DNA from: Cognataquiflexum nitidum
GTDB taxonomy: Bacteria; Bacteroidota; Bacteroidia; Cytophagales; Cyclobacteriaceae
Assembly (NCBI RefSeq): GCF_022538055.1
Contig: NZ_JAKZAM010000007.1
Location: 107,657 to 171,656, forward strand
Reading direction: 5' to 3'
Length of the DNA: 64,000 nucleotides
Shown here: piece after piece, positions 47,945 to 56,524 of the stretch
Numbering within the stretch: position 1 is the first letter of the stretch
Layout: each line of letters starts with the position of its first letter
Made by a program: the position numbers and the translations under genes
Notes under the pieces: generated by a model
Database searches by the model: none
What the model saw: only the letters and a program-made list of their open reading frames with translations
What the model was told of the DNA's origin: nothing

Positions 47945-48546
47945 AAAAATACCTTTTTTGACCTTTTTGGGTTTGGAAACTATACCAAGCGAGAATATAA
48001 TATAGTTTTTTTAATGTATGTACACAATTATGCCAGTAGATTGGATATCCATTTTAAATTTTTGTCTGCAGACTGAAATATCCGGTACATCGGTCTTCCG
48101 TCCGCGAGCTATCGGGATCCGTCCCCATGAAGAAGAATATAGGATTACTGCCAAAGAAGCGTATATCTATGTTTTTTTTTATCACCAAGGAAAAAATTTT
48201 TGTTTTCAGATTTTTTTTAGAAAAGTGAAAGCTGTTCAAAAAGTATAGAAAATTTTGTTAGATGAGGTAATTTTTAAGTATTTCAACAGTTGGCGGCGAT
48301 GGTAGATAGGTGACAAAATACTGGCAAATAACTTGTTTTAAGATTTTGAGGGGCACAAAATAAAATTTTCGCAATCGATTGTTTGGACAATATAAAAACA
48401 TTATTTACCTTTCGAGCACGTTATTCATACATTGAATATCTACAATAGGTTTAATAGGTTTGAGAGATAAAAAAGGTCGGGACGATGTTCGGACCTTTTT
48501 TGATTTTTGGGGTTTTTGTGTTTCATTCGTATTCTTTATCCTATCA
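47945..48546. other. Long noncoding gap upstream of the lipoprotein-Nudix pair
   Basis: About 600 bp with no convincing gene on either strand; short frames here have no family features. A+T-rich with several T-runs. A promoter candidate lies at its right end (48432-48462). Confidence 0.7.
48432..48462 (+). promoter_or_regulatory. Candidate promoter of the lipoprotein-Nudix pair
   Basis: TTG (48432) - 20 nt - TAGGTTTG (48455-48462) fits the Bacteroidetes consensus apart from one extra spacer base. It overlaps the TTG that a longer reading frame would use as start, which favours the ATG at 48547 for the following gene. Confidence 0.5.
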
Positions 48547-49233
48547 ATGATGCACCGGATCTCCAAATTCCACTTCCCCTTATTTTTGTTTGGCTTCTTG
48601 GTTTTGTTAGGTTCCTGTAGTTTTCAAAAGGAAAAAACAGAAGAAACTGTTTTTGATACATCAAAATCCAAAGAAGAAGAGCTCAATCAATTTCTAGCTT
48701 CAGGACTTCAGCAGCTGAATAATTGGTCTGGTTATTGGAAAAGTCAAGAGCCAAGTTTTGATGTTTCTGGATTTGAGTTTAGCAGGGAAATTCCATACGA
48801 AATCTTAGAATGGCCTGAGGAAAATTTCATCCAACAAGGTCATCCACTATATAAATATATCGTCCCTAATCCGGAGGGATACGGGGTAGTGGATATCTAC
48901 AGCTATAAAGTAGTGAGACCTGAAGAAGCCGATGTTTCATTCAACCCTGATTCTGAGGTGATTTATTTTAAATCAAACGGAATGAGGGAGAGGTTGATGT
49001 TTATGGGGCCGTCGGGTGGTTTTGAGGAAGCCATCTGGTTGAGTCCTAATCATTTGATGGTGGCAGGTTTTTTTGAAGAGGAGGGAGGCATTACTCCTAA
49101 AATTTGGATTATCATCCCCAATGAACAGATATATCTGACATTTAAGCATCCATTGCATACCGACAAATACCCCAAGACTGGATATTTGATCAAAAAGCTC
49201 CAAAACATCGATTTTTCAAATGGAGCTAATTAA
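48547..49233 (+). CDS. Lipoprotein of unknown function
   Basis: From ATG at 48547 (MMHRISKFHFPLFLFGF) this is a 228-residue predicted lipoprotein with lipobox LLGSC. The mature part contains a YGVVDIYSYKVV segment and ends with TFKHPLHTDKYPKTGYLIKK. Beta-strand rich; no family recognised. The 14-bp overlap with the Nudix gene shows they are translated from one message, but why an envelope protein and a CoA hydrolase are coupled is unclear. The 29-codon longer frame is rejected because its start lies on a promoter candidate. Confidence 0.8.
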   Translation: MMHRISKFHFPLFLFGFLVLLGSCSFQKEKTEETVFDTSKSKEEELNQFLASGLQQLNNWSGYWKSQEPSFDVSGFEFSREIPYEILEWPEENFIQQGHPLYKYIVPNPEGYGVVDIYSYKVVRPEEADVSFNPDSEVIYFKSNGMRERLMFMGPSGGFEEAIWLSPNHLMVAGFFEEEGGITPKIWIIIPNEQIYLTFKHPLHTDKYPKTGYLIKKLQNIDFSNGAN

Positions 49234-49852
49234 AGTTGTACGAAAATTAGAAAAGCTACTCCAGGATCCTTTGCCGGGTAGACTTGGTCACCTCACTATG
49301 TTGCCTGACTCCGTGGACGAAAAGAGATTTTCAATCAGGGATGATCACCGGAAGGGTGCTGTTCTCATGCTTTTTTATCCTGACTCCAACAGCAGTTTTA
49401 TTCCTTTTATAAAAAGACCTGAATATCCTGGAGTCCATAGTGGTCAGATAGCCTTTCCGGGAGGAAAGTGGGAGCCTGAGGATGAAGATTTGAGCGTCAC
49501 CGCGCTGCGGGAAGCTGAGGAGGAAATCGGGGTTTATGCAGAAAAAGTGACTTTGCTTGGCAAATTGAGCGATGTTTACATACCTCCAAGTAATTTTTTG
49601 GTTTCACCCTTTATTGGCTTTATTTCCCAAAAACCGGATTTTAAACCTGATCCCACGGAGGTGCAAAAAATCATCAGCTGCCCTTTTCCTGTTTTATTGG
49701 ACAAGGATATCAGAAAACTGACCCAGGTAAAGGGGAGTTCCGGACTGAGTTTTGAAGCCCCATATTTTGATATCGAAAATGAAGTAGTGTGGGGGGCCAC
49801 GGCCATGATGCTCGGCGAATTCACCTATTTGTGGGAAAATTCCAGGTTTTGA
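49220..49852 (+). CDS. Nudix hydrolase, CoA pyrophosphatase type
   Basis: A 210-residue Nudix enzyme predicted to hydrolyse coenzyme A or acyl-CoA to 3',5'-ADP and phosphopantetheine. It has the CoA-specific upstream block HSGQIAFPGGKWEPED and the Nudix box core TALREAEEEIGV (about residues 93-105). The combination of GQIAFPGG with the Nudix box is what separates CoA pyrophosphatases from other Nudix families. It starts within the end of the lipoprotein gene. Confidence 0.93.
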   Translation: MELIKVVRKLEKLLQDPLPGRLGHLTMLPDSVDEKRFSIRDDHRKGAVLMLFYPDSNSSFIPFIKRPEYPGVHSGQIAFPGGKWEPEDEDLSVTALREAEEEIGVYAEKVTLLGKLSDVYIPPSNFLVSPFIGFISQKPDFKPDPTEVQKIISCPFPVLLDKDIRKLTQVKGSSGLSFEAPYFDIENEVVWGATAMMLGEFTYLWENSRF

Positions 49853-49899
49853 AGTTTCTTCTAATTGTGGTATTGTTGTACGTCTAACATTTAACCAGC

Positions 49900-51150
49900 A
49901 TGCAAGAAAGTAGTCCCCTTATCAGTAATGATGCCGTTGTTTTTGGATTGTTGATGACCATTCTAGCTTTGGTCTTTTCAACCTCCTCTAGTAAATCACC
50001 TTTTTGGGTCAAGTTTTACAGGATAGTTCCCTCTGTACTTTTGTGTTATTTCATTCCTGCACTTTTCAATTCATTCGGGGTAATTTCAGGAGAATCTTCA
50101 GGCCTGTATAAAGTGGCTTCGAGGTATTTGCTCCCGGCATCATTGGTGTTGTTGACTTTAAGTATTGATTTCAAAGGAATCTTAAAACTAGGCCCCAAGG
50201 CCTTGGTCATGTTTGTGGCTGGGACTATAGGGATTGTATTGGGTGGACCTTTTGCGTTGTTGGTGGTATCTTCCATTTATCCTGATATATTAAGTGGTGT
50301 GGGACCTGATCAAGTATGGAGAGGATTGTCTACTATAGCAGGGAGTTGGATTGGTGGAGGTGCCAATCAGACAGCGATGTTAGAAGTTTTTGGAGCAAGC
50401 CCATCTCTCTTCAGTCAGATGATTGCAGTAGATGTTTTGGTTGCTAACCTTTGGATGGCAGTATTGCTTTTCTGGGCAGCCAAGCCTGGAAAAATTGACA
50501 GCATATTCAAAGCTGACAGTTCGGCGATATTGGAGCTGCAACTAAAGGTGGAAAAATATAGGGCCGGAATTTTGAAGATTCCCACTTTATCGGATACCAT
50601 GCTGATATTGGGCATTGGGTTTGCCATTACAGGTTTTTCCCATTGGATTGCGGACATTGTGGCTCCCTTTATTGGTGAAAATTATCCACAGTTGAGTCAG
50701 TATTCCTTAGACTCTACTTTCTTTTGGATAGTGGTAATAGCTACCACAGGAGGTTTGTTGATGTCTTTTACCAAAGCCCGTGAACTTGAAGGTGCAGGTG
50801 CTTCTAGGTTGGGTTCTGTGCTTCTTTATGTTTTGGTGGCTACCATAGGTATGCAAATGGATTTGATGGCCATATTTGACAATCCTGTTTTGTTTTTGAT
50901 TGGTATCATTTGGATACTTTTCCATATTTTGATCATGCTTTTGGTAGCCTTCCTGATCAAAGCGCCTTTCTTTTATGTAGCAGTCGGCTCCCAAGCCAAT
51001 ATCGGAGGTGCCGCTTCGGCACCCATTGTTGCCTCAGCCTTCAATCCTTCATTGGCGCCTGTAGGGGTTTTGATGGCTGTATTGGGCTATGCCTTGGGGA
51101 CGTACGGCGCATACCTCAGTGGACTTTTGATGCAGTGGATTCACGGCTAA
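49900..51150 (+). CDS. DUF819-family inner-membrane protein
   Basis: A 416-residue protein with about 10-12 membrane segments of the DUF819 (YjcL) family, probably a transporter of unknown substrate. Family features are the N-terminal SNDAVVFGLLM, the cytoplasmic-loop string GSWIGGGANQTAMLE (about 149-163), and the C-terminal SQANIGGAASAPIVASAF inside a membrane helix, typical of this carrier fold. It stands 47 bp after the Nudix gene. Confidence 0.92.
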   Translation: MQESSPLISNDAVVFGLLMTILALVFSTSSSKSPFWVKFYRIVPSVLLCYFIPALFNSFGVISGESSGLYKVASRYLLPASLVLLTLSIDFKGILKLGPKALVMFVAGTIGIVLGGPFALLVVSSIYPDILSGVGPDQVWRGLSTIAGSWIGGGANQTAMLEVFGASPSLFSQMIAVDVLVANLWMAVLLFWAAKPGKIDSIFKADSSAILELQLKVEKYRAGILKIPTLSDTMLILGIGFAITGFSHWIADIVAPFIGENYPQLSQYSLDSTFFWIVVIATTGGLLMSFTKARELEGAGASRLGSVLLYVLVATIGMQMDLMAIFDNPVLFLIGIIWILFHILIMLLVAFLIKAPFFYVAVGSQANIGGAASAPIVASAFNPSLAPVGVLMAVLGYALGTYGAYLSGLLMQWIHG

Positions 51151-51217
51151 TTATACCAATATAAAACCGTCAAACCCAAAAACGCGTAACTTTACCATCC
51201 TCTTAAAATCAGAATAG

Positions 51218-51454
51218 ATGGCTATCTACCGTAAATTTATTTTCGTATGTAATGGATCAGATTGTAAAAAGGAAGGTTGTAAAAAACTTCAACACGAGCT
51301 AAAAGAACTTGTGAGGTCTGAAGACCACAAAGGAAAGTACAAAATTATCAAAACCAAGTGTATGGACTTTTGCAAATCTGCCCCTGTTTTGGTGGTTAAT
51401 AACGAGGTGATCAAAAAAGCGGATATGGGTGCCATAAAGAAAAAATTGTCTTAA
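51218..51454 (+). CDS. Small thioredoxin-fold (2Fe-2S) ferredoxin
   Basis: A 78-residue protein of the (2Fe-2S) ferredoxin family with a thioredoxin-like fold, an electron carrier. Cysteines at FVCNGSDCKKEGC and KTKCMDFCKSAPVLVV give the expected pattern: C-x4-C, later C-x3-C, with the SAPVLVV strand typical of this group. No partner gene nearby. It ends before a bidirectional terminator shared with lepB. Confidence 0.9.
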   Translation: MAIYRKFIFVCNGSDCKKEGCKKLQHELKELVRSEDHKGKYKIIKTKCMDFCKSAPVLVVNNEVIKKADMGAIKKKLS

Positions 51455-51492
51455 GAATAAGTGATATTGAAAAGGGAAGAAGCTATAAACAC

Positions 51493-51520
51493 AAAAGCCG
51501 GGATTCAAATCCCGGCTTTT
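51493..51520. terminator. Bidirectional terminator between ferredoxin and lepB
   Basis: Perfect 13-bp stem AAAAGCCGGGATT / AATCCCGGCTTTT, loop CA, between converging genes (stops at 51454 and 51526). Confidence 0.9.
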
Positions 51521-51525
51521 AGTTT

Positions 51526-52602
51526 TTAGTCAATTCCGTTGAGGAATCTACTCCAGCGTATCTTATTGAACATCGACTTATGCTTGTCAAGGGATAGCCA
51601 CAGGAACCAGGCTTTACCTACAATATGGTCTTCAGGTACAAATCCCCAATACCTCGAATCGAGAGAATCGTGTCTATTGTCACCCATCATGAAATAATAA
51701 TTCTGCTTAAAAGTATAAGAAGTGACTTTTTGGCCATCGATATACAGTTCATTGTCCTGAATTTTGACATCCTTGTGTCCTTCAAACTTTTCGATGGTAT
51801 AGGAATATTTGGCAATGTTTTCTTTTGTCATCTCGATCGTCCAACCCTCTCCTGGTATTTCTAAGGGTCCCCAGTTGTCTTTGTTCCAGCCAAAATAAAC
51901 CCCATCAGGAAAAATTCTTGGATCTCCATATTCTTCCCTATCCTGTCTCATGGTGATGGTACCGACGGCAGGCGAGCTTTTCAGTCTTTCAATGGATTCA
52001 GCAGTGGCCATGACCATGTAGCCCGAGCCATTTGAGAAGGGCATGAAACTGTCCTGATTGATACCATACTCATCAAAAAATTCAGGAGTAAGGTTCCTAT
52101 CCGACATCACATCGTATGAAAACTGCATTTTTTCAGGATTTGCACCGAGTTCGCCATTCACATAGACCTGTGTTTTTCTGATTTCCAGCACATCTCCAGG
52201 GACAGCAATTGCCCTTTTGATATAGTTTGTTTTGAGATCTACCGGATATTCAAATTCAGAAGGGTAGTTAAAGACTACCACATCGTTTCTTTCCACATCA
52301 GAAAATCCCGGAAGCCTGAAATAAGGTAATTCGATCCAATCGACGTATGATTTGGCGTCTGTACCCCATATTTTTTGGTGGGTCAAAGGAACCTGAAGAG
52401 GTGTCCTCGGAATCCTTGTCCCATAGTGCATTTTGCTCACAAAAAGAAAATCGCCTACGAGCAGGGATTTCTCCATAGATGCGGTGGGAATAGTAAATGG
52501 CTCAAGAAGTAGCCAACGAATTAAGCTTGCAGCAATTACTGCAAAGACCAGTGCATCTGCCCATTCACGCGCTGCAGATTTTTTCTTTTTTTCTTCAGTC
52601 AT
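51526..52602 (-). CDS. lepB: Signal peptidase I
   Basis: Removes signal peptides of exported proteins at the inner membrane. The 358-residue protein has one N-terminal membrane helix (about 18-32), the catalytic Ser42 in PTASMEKSL and Lys129 in YIKRAIAVPGD, and the C-terminal box MMGDNRHDSLDSRYWGFV. The long insertion (about 160-260) between the boxes is common in Bacteroidota enzymes. It is the 3' end of the parA-parB-DUF5683-dapB-lepB run. Confidence 0.96.
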   Translation of the reverse strand: MTEEKKKKSAAREWADALVFAVIAASLIRWLLLEPFTIPTASMEKSLLVGDFLFVSKMHYGTRIPRTPLQVPLTHQKIWGTDAKSYVDWIELPYFRLPGFSDVERNDVVVFNYPSEFEYPVDLKTNYIKRAIAVPGDVLEIRKTQVYVNGELGANPEKMQFSYDVMSDRNLTPEFFDEYGINQDSFMPFSNGSGYMVMATAESIERLKSSPAVGTITMRQDREEYGDPRIFPDGVYFGWNKDNWGPLEIPGEGWTIEMTKENIAKYSYTIEKFEGHKDVKIQDNELYIDGQKVTSYTFKQNYYFMMGDNRHDSLDSRYWGFVPEDHIVGKAWFLWLSLDKHKSMFNKIRWSRFLNGID

Positions 52603-52616
52603 TATAGTTTAAAATT

Positions 52617-53339
52617 TCAGAAAGATAGGAATTCGTCCATTGATAATACACCTTTTTTATTTTTTATCCATTCCGCCACCAAAACCGCACCAAGTGCAAA
52701 ACCTTTGCGGCTATGGGCGGTATGTGTGATTTCAATATCGTCAATATCAGACTGATATCTCACAATATGGGTTCCGGGAGCAGGGTCTATCCGCTTGGAG
52801 GTTATGGGTAAATATTGTTCATTTTCGTCCATTTTTCCGGCAAGTGTCCAATTTTCTACCCGAGGGATTTCTTGAATTATTCCCTCAGCAAGCGTGATGG
52901 CAGTACCGCTTGGAGCATCTTTTTTTTCTGTATGGTGTATTTCTTCCATACTGATTTTATATTCCGGCTGGTCTTTCATCAGAGAGGCCAAGTATCGGTT
53001 TAGTTTAAAGAAAATATTTACGCCGATACTGTAATTAGAGGCGTAGAAAAAGGCCGAATTGTATTGTAGGGTCAATTGTTCGACCATTGGTTTTTTATCG
53101 AGCCATCCTGTAGTGCCCGAGACTACAGGTATCCCTCGTTCGATTGCCCAACTGATATTTTCCAAAGCGGCCTCAGGGGTACTGAATTCAATGGCCACAT
53201 CAATTTGAGAGACATCTTGTATATCCAAGTCTTGCCGGTTGTCAATATTGATTTTTCCTAATATTTGGTGGCCACGGGATTCGGCGATTTCTCCTATGAT
53301 TTTCCCCATTTTTCCATAACCCAATAGAAGTATATTCAT
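52617..53339 (-). CDS. dapB: 4-hydroxy-tetrahydrodipicolinate reductase
   Basis: The second step of lysine and diaminopimelate synthesis, which feeds peptidoglycan. The 240-residue protein has the dinucleotide loop LLLGYGKMGKII (residues 4-15), SGTTGW and the catalytic EIHHTEKKDAPSGTA (about 132-146). It is adjacent to lepB (14 bp) in the common Bacteroidota order. Confidence 0.96.
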   Translation of the reverse strand: MNILLLGYGKMGKIIGEIAESRGHQILGKINIDNRQDLDIQDVSQIDVAIEFSTPEAALENISWAIERGIPVVSGTTGWLDKKPMVEQLTLQYNSAFFYASNYSIGVNIFFKLNRYLASLMKDQPEYKISMEEIHHTEKKDAPSGTAITLAEGIIQEIPRVENWTLAGKMDENEQYLPITSKRIDPAPGTHIVRYQSDIDDIEITHTAHSRKGFALGAVLVAEWIKNKKGVLSMDEFLSF

Positions 53340-53345
53340 GATTGC

Positions 53346-53957
53346 TCAGAAATTAATTTTTAAAGATAGCCCCATAATATTACCACCTCCGGCACTCAGG
53401 GTTTCATAACTCGGTTCAAACCTGAAAGTGAGGTCATCACTGACATCAAAAGCGGATAAATGTGCGTCTACATTTGCATCTATGATATTGAGTGCATAAA
53501 TACCAATAAACAAGAAGTAATTCAAATCACGGTTTCTTTTCCAAAAGTTTACATTCCTGACCAATCCGTCTCTGTTTAAGCTTGGAAATGGTTGCGTTGG
53601 GTCTCTCGGGTTTTCGTCGAATATGGCGAGGGCCTCCTTGAAAAGCTCGTACCTTCGGTTGTTGAAATCTATAAAATAAATATTTGCCGCAAAACCTCCG
53701 TAGATAATTGGTACTTTCCAAGGTTTACCATTATAAACTTGCCCCGCACCTGGTAGGATTGCTGAAAGGAGAGTGGCGGTTTTTGGATTTTTTATAGCAG
53801 GATTTGAGTAATCAACCTTGATTGTATCCGGTACAGATACTTGTTCTTGAGCAAAACCTTCACTTAGTGGCAATAAAACAAAAACAGCAATGATAATTAG
53901 GCTTATCATTGCTTTGGATATTTTACTCAAAAGCCAGTTTGTGGTACCCTTTTCCAA
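53346..53957 (-). CDS. DUF5683 family envelope protein
   Basis: A 203-residue protein with an N-terminal signal-like helix (about residues 17-36, ending GFAQ) and the family core ILPGAGQVYNGKPWKVPIIYG with LNYFLFIGIYALNIIDANVDAHL. The GAGQVYNGKPWK region and its position between dapB and parB identify it. Function unknown; the conserved placement suggests a link with envelope growth. Confidence 0.9.
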   Translation of the reverse strand: MEKGTTNWLLSKISKAMISLIIIAVFVLLPLSEGFAQEQVSVPDTIKVDYSNPAIKNPKTATLLSAILPGAGQVYNGKPWKVPIIYGGFAANIYFIDFNNRRYELFKEALAIFDENPRDPTQPFPSLNRDGLVRNVNFWKRNRDLNYFLFIGIYALNIIDANVDAHLSAFDVSDDLTFRFEPSYETLSAGGGNIMGLSLKINF

Positions 53958-53960
53958 GAT

Positions 53961-54878
53961 TCAAATAATCTCCAAAATTTCTAGGATTCTGTTTAGGTCT
54001 TCAGAAGAATGAAAGGGGATTTTTATCTCTCCCTTGTTTTTTGCATCCGACTTCAGATTTACTTTGGTGCCAAAATGACTTGCAAGCCTTTGCTGAATCT
54101 TACTGATTTCATACTTCCTTACAGGGTCCAAGGAAGATCCTTTTTTATTTTCCTTTTCTTCCTGTTCCCCATTTATTGATTTCACCAAAGCTTCCACCTG
54201 GCGGACGCTAAGTTCTTCTTGAATGGCTTTTTTAAAAATAGCAAGTTGCTTATCAATATCTTCCACATTGATAAGTGCCCTAGCATGGCCCATGGAAATT
54301 TTATTATCTCTCAATCCTGCCTGAATGTCCGGCGGCAATTTTAGTAATCTCAGGTAATTATTGACAGTAGTTCTGTTTTTGCCGACACGTTCACCGAGTT
54401 CTTCCTGCTTAAGGTTACATTCTGCCAAGAGTCTTTGGTAGGAATGTGCTATTTCAAGGGAGTTGAGATTTTCTCGCTGGATATTTTCTATCAAGGCCAT
54501 TTCCAGCATTTGCTGGTCATTGGCAGTTCGGACATAAGCCGGGATTTTTTTCAGACCTGCGATTTTTGAAGCTTGAAATCTCCTTTCACCCGATATCAGC
54601 TGGTATTCATTTTCATCCAGTTTCCTGACGGTAATGGGTTGGATTATACCTTGGATCAATATGGAATCAGCGAGTTCCTGTAGAGCATCCTTATCAAAGT
54701 GCGTCCTTGGCTGGTAGGGGTTTACCTGAATTTCACCCAGAGAAATTTCAAAAATTCCAGCTGTGGGATAAGAAGGCATGAGGGATTCACTTTTGTTTTT
54801 TTGAGGAGAGTCCTGCAGCAAAGCTCCCAATCCTTTTCCCAGCGCGCTTTTCTTTGGTGTAGGTTTTTTATCAGTCAT
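53961..54878 (-). CDS. parB: Chromosome-partitioning protein ParB
   Basis: Binds parS sites near the origin and spreads by CTP switching to drive chromosome segregation with ParA. The 305 residues carry the N-terminal LGKGLGALL, the CTP-binding boxes NPYQPRTHF and ISGERRFQASKIAG (GERR), the HTH region (KQEELGERVGKNRTTVNNYLRLL), and a C-terminal dimer domain. No parS site was noticed near the genes, though a full search was not possible by eye. It starts 13 bp after parA. Confidence 0.96.
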   Translation of the reverse strand: MTDKKPTPKKSALGKGLGALLQDSPQKNKSESLMPSYPTAGIFEISLGEIQVNPYQPRTHFDKDALQELADSILIQGIIQPITVRKLDENEYQLISGERRFQASKIAGLKKIPAYVRTANDQQMLEMALIENIQRENLNSLEIAHSYQRLLAECNLKQEELGERVGKNRTTVNNYLRLLKLPPDIQAGLRDNKISMGHARALINVEDIDKQLAIFKKAIQEELSVRQVEALVKSINGEQEEKENKKGSSLDPVRKYEISKIQQRLASHFGTKVNLKSDAKNKGEIKIPFHSSEDLNRILEILEII

Positions 54879-54891
54879 AGTATTTGTTCGG

Positions 54892-55671
54892 TCAATTCAC
54901 TTTCTCCTTGTCGTTTTTAACTGCGATTTCGTGGGCAAGGTTAAGGTAAGCAACGGCACCTTTACCTTCTGCATCAAAGGCGATCACAGGCAATCCAAAG
55001 CTTGGGGATTCGCTTAGTCGGACATTTCTTGGGATTATGGTGTCAAAAACAAGGTTTTTGAAATGCATCCTCACCTCTTCTACCACCTGATTGGAAAGCC
55101 TTAGCCTTACGTCGTACATGGTCAGAAGGATTCCTTCGATTTCAAGATCGGGATTAAGCCTAGTCTGTATGATTTTGATGGTGTTGAGCAATTTACCCAA
55201 GCCTTCCAATGCAAAGTATTCGCACTGAACAGGGATAATTACAGAATTGGCGGCTGTCAGGGCGTTGATCGTAATCAATCCCAGGGAAGGGGAACAGTCG
55301 ATGATCACAAAATCATATTTGTCTTTGACAAGGTGGATGACAGATTTCATCTTCTCCTCCCTGTTTTCAAGATTGATCATCTCGACTTCGGCACCGACCA
55401 AGTCGATGTGGGAAGGAACCAATTCAAGATTTTCTATTTCAGTTTTGAGGATAATGGTGTGGATGTCAATCCCGTCTACCATACACTCATATATACTTGT
55501 ATCTATTTCTTTTGGATCGTGACCAAGACCTGAAGTGGTATTTGCCTGCGGATCCGCATCAATGACCAAAGTCTTAAATTCCAAGACTGCGAGACTTGCT
55601 GCCAGATTCATGGCAGTAGTTGTTTTTCCTACGCCCCCTTTTTGGTTAGCAATTGCGATAACTTTTCCCAT
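54892..55671 (-). CDS. parA: Chromosome-partitioning ATPase ParA
   Basis: A Walker-type ATPase that positions and segregates the origin region. From ATG at 55671 ([18 protein letters not shown]) the product has 259 residues with deviant Walker A KGGVGKTT (11-18), [15 protein letters not shown] (switch I region) and [18 protein letters not shown] longer frame to 55701 would overlap the upstream hydrolase gene and is rejected. It lies 7 bp after that gene. Confidence 0.97.
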   Translation of the reverse strand: MGKVIAIANQKGGVGKTTTAMNLAASLAVLEFKTLVIDADPQANTTSGLGHDPKEIDTSIYECMVDGIDIHTIILKTEIENLELVPSHIDLVGAEVEMINLENREEKMKSVIHLVKDKYDFVIIDCSPSLGLITINALTAANSVIIPVQCEYFALEGLGKLLNTIKIIQTRLNPDLEIEGILLTMYDVRLRLSNQVVEEVRMHFKNLVFDTIIPRNVRLSESPSFGLPVIAFDAEGKGAVAYLNLAHEIAVKNDKEKVN

Positions 55672-55678
55672 AAATATT

Positions 55679-56362
55679 TCAGAGGGTAATACTGTCACCA
55701 ATATTAAGCAAAATCAATTCTTTTCCTGCTTCTGAAACTGCTTTTTTTGCAGCTTCCAAATCTATTTCAATGTAAGGGAAGGTATTGTAATGCATTCCTA
55801 CAATTTTTTTTGTGCCGACAAATTCTGCTGCTTTGATGGCATCCCGAATATCCATCGTAAAATTGTCACCAATTGGTAGTATTGCAAAGTCAATTTTAAA
55901 TTCTTCCCCGATCAGTTTCATGTCATAGGTCAGGGCAGTATCTCCGGCATAATAAAAGCAGCCATTTTGGTGACTTATCACAAATCCACCCGGATTTCCG
56001 CCGGAGGCACCGTCAGGCAAAGTGCTGCTGTGTATTGCATTTACATATTTTACCTTGCCAAAATCAAATACCTTACTTCCTCCGATATTCATAGGATGGT
56101 ATTTTTCCACACCCTTTTGGGCAAACCAAACGGCAATCTCATAGTTTGAAACCAATACAGCTTCGTTTGCCTTGGTGATGGCTTCCGCATCTGCCACATG
56201 GTCCTCATGGCCATGGCTGATGAAAACATAATCCGCTTCAATTGATCCAAGGTCGACTTTTGATGCTTTTGGATTAGGGCTAATGAAGGGGTCAAAGAGA
56301 ATTTTTGTTCCGCCGATTTTTACAAGGTAGGAAGAATGTCCAAAATAGGTCAGGTCGATCAT
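55679..56362 (-). CDS. UPF0173-type metallo-beta-lactamase-fold hydrolase
   Basis: A 227-residue cytoplasmic metal-dependent hydrolase. The beta-lactamase-fold metal motif is [11 protein letters not shown] (H-x-H-x-D-H), the N-terminus is [14 protein letters not shown], and [15 protein letters not shown] and GMHYNTFPY supply the later metal ligands. The substrate of this family is not established. It is the first gene of the run into parA. Confidence 0.92.
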   Translation of the reverse strand: MIDLTYFGHSSYLVKIGGTKILFDPFISPNPKASKVDLGSIEADYVFISHGHEDHVADAEAITKANEAVLVSNYEIAVWFAQKGVEKYHPMNIGGSKVFDFGKVKYVNAIHSSTLPDGASGGNPGGFVISHQNGCFYYAGDTALTYDMKLIGEEFKIDFAILPIGDNFTMDIRDAIKAAEFVGTKKIVGMHYNTFPYIEIDLEAAKKAVSEAGKELILLNIGDSITL

Positions 56363-56490
56363 AGTCGCGAGAATGATTTTATTGGCTCTATTTACAAATA
56401 TATCATTTAAATTTTTGGATGAAACGAATTGTTATCCACAGTCCTTTCGGGATTTTGTTAATAGTCTGAGGGTTAACATGCAATGCTTCA

Positions 56491-56524
56491 AAAAAATAGG
56501 GACCCTATTGGATCCCTATTTTTA
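56491..56524 (-). terminator. Terminator of yidC
   Basis: AAAAATAGGGA / TCCCTATTTTT stem with a 10-nt loop, overlapping the yidC stop and followed on the minus strand by T-rich sequence. Confidence 0.75.

Noticed and set aside
48018..48248. Short open frames between aceK and the lipoprotein gene
   Set aside because: Low-complexity, T-run-rich, without a plausible start or family features; treated as noncoding.
53961..55671. parS sites close to parA/parB
   Set aside because: No TGTTTCACGTGAAACA-like palindrome was noticed in or around the genes; a tool-based search is needed to be sure.
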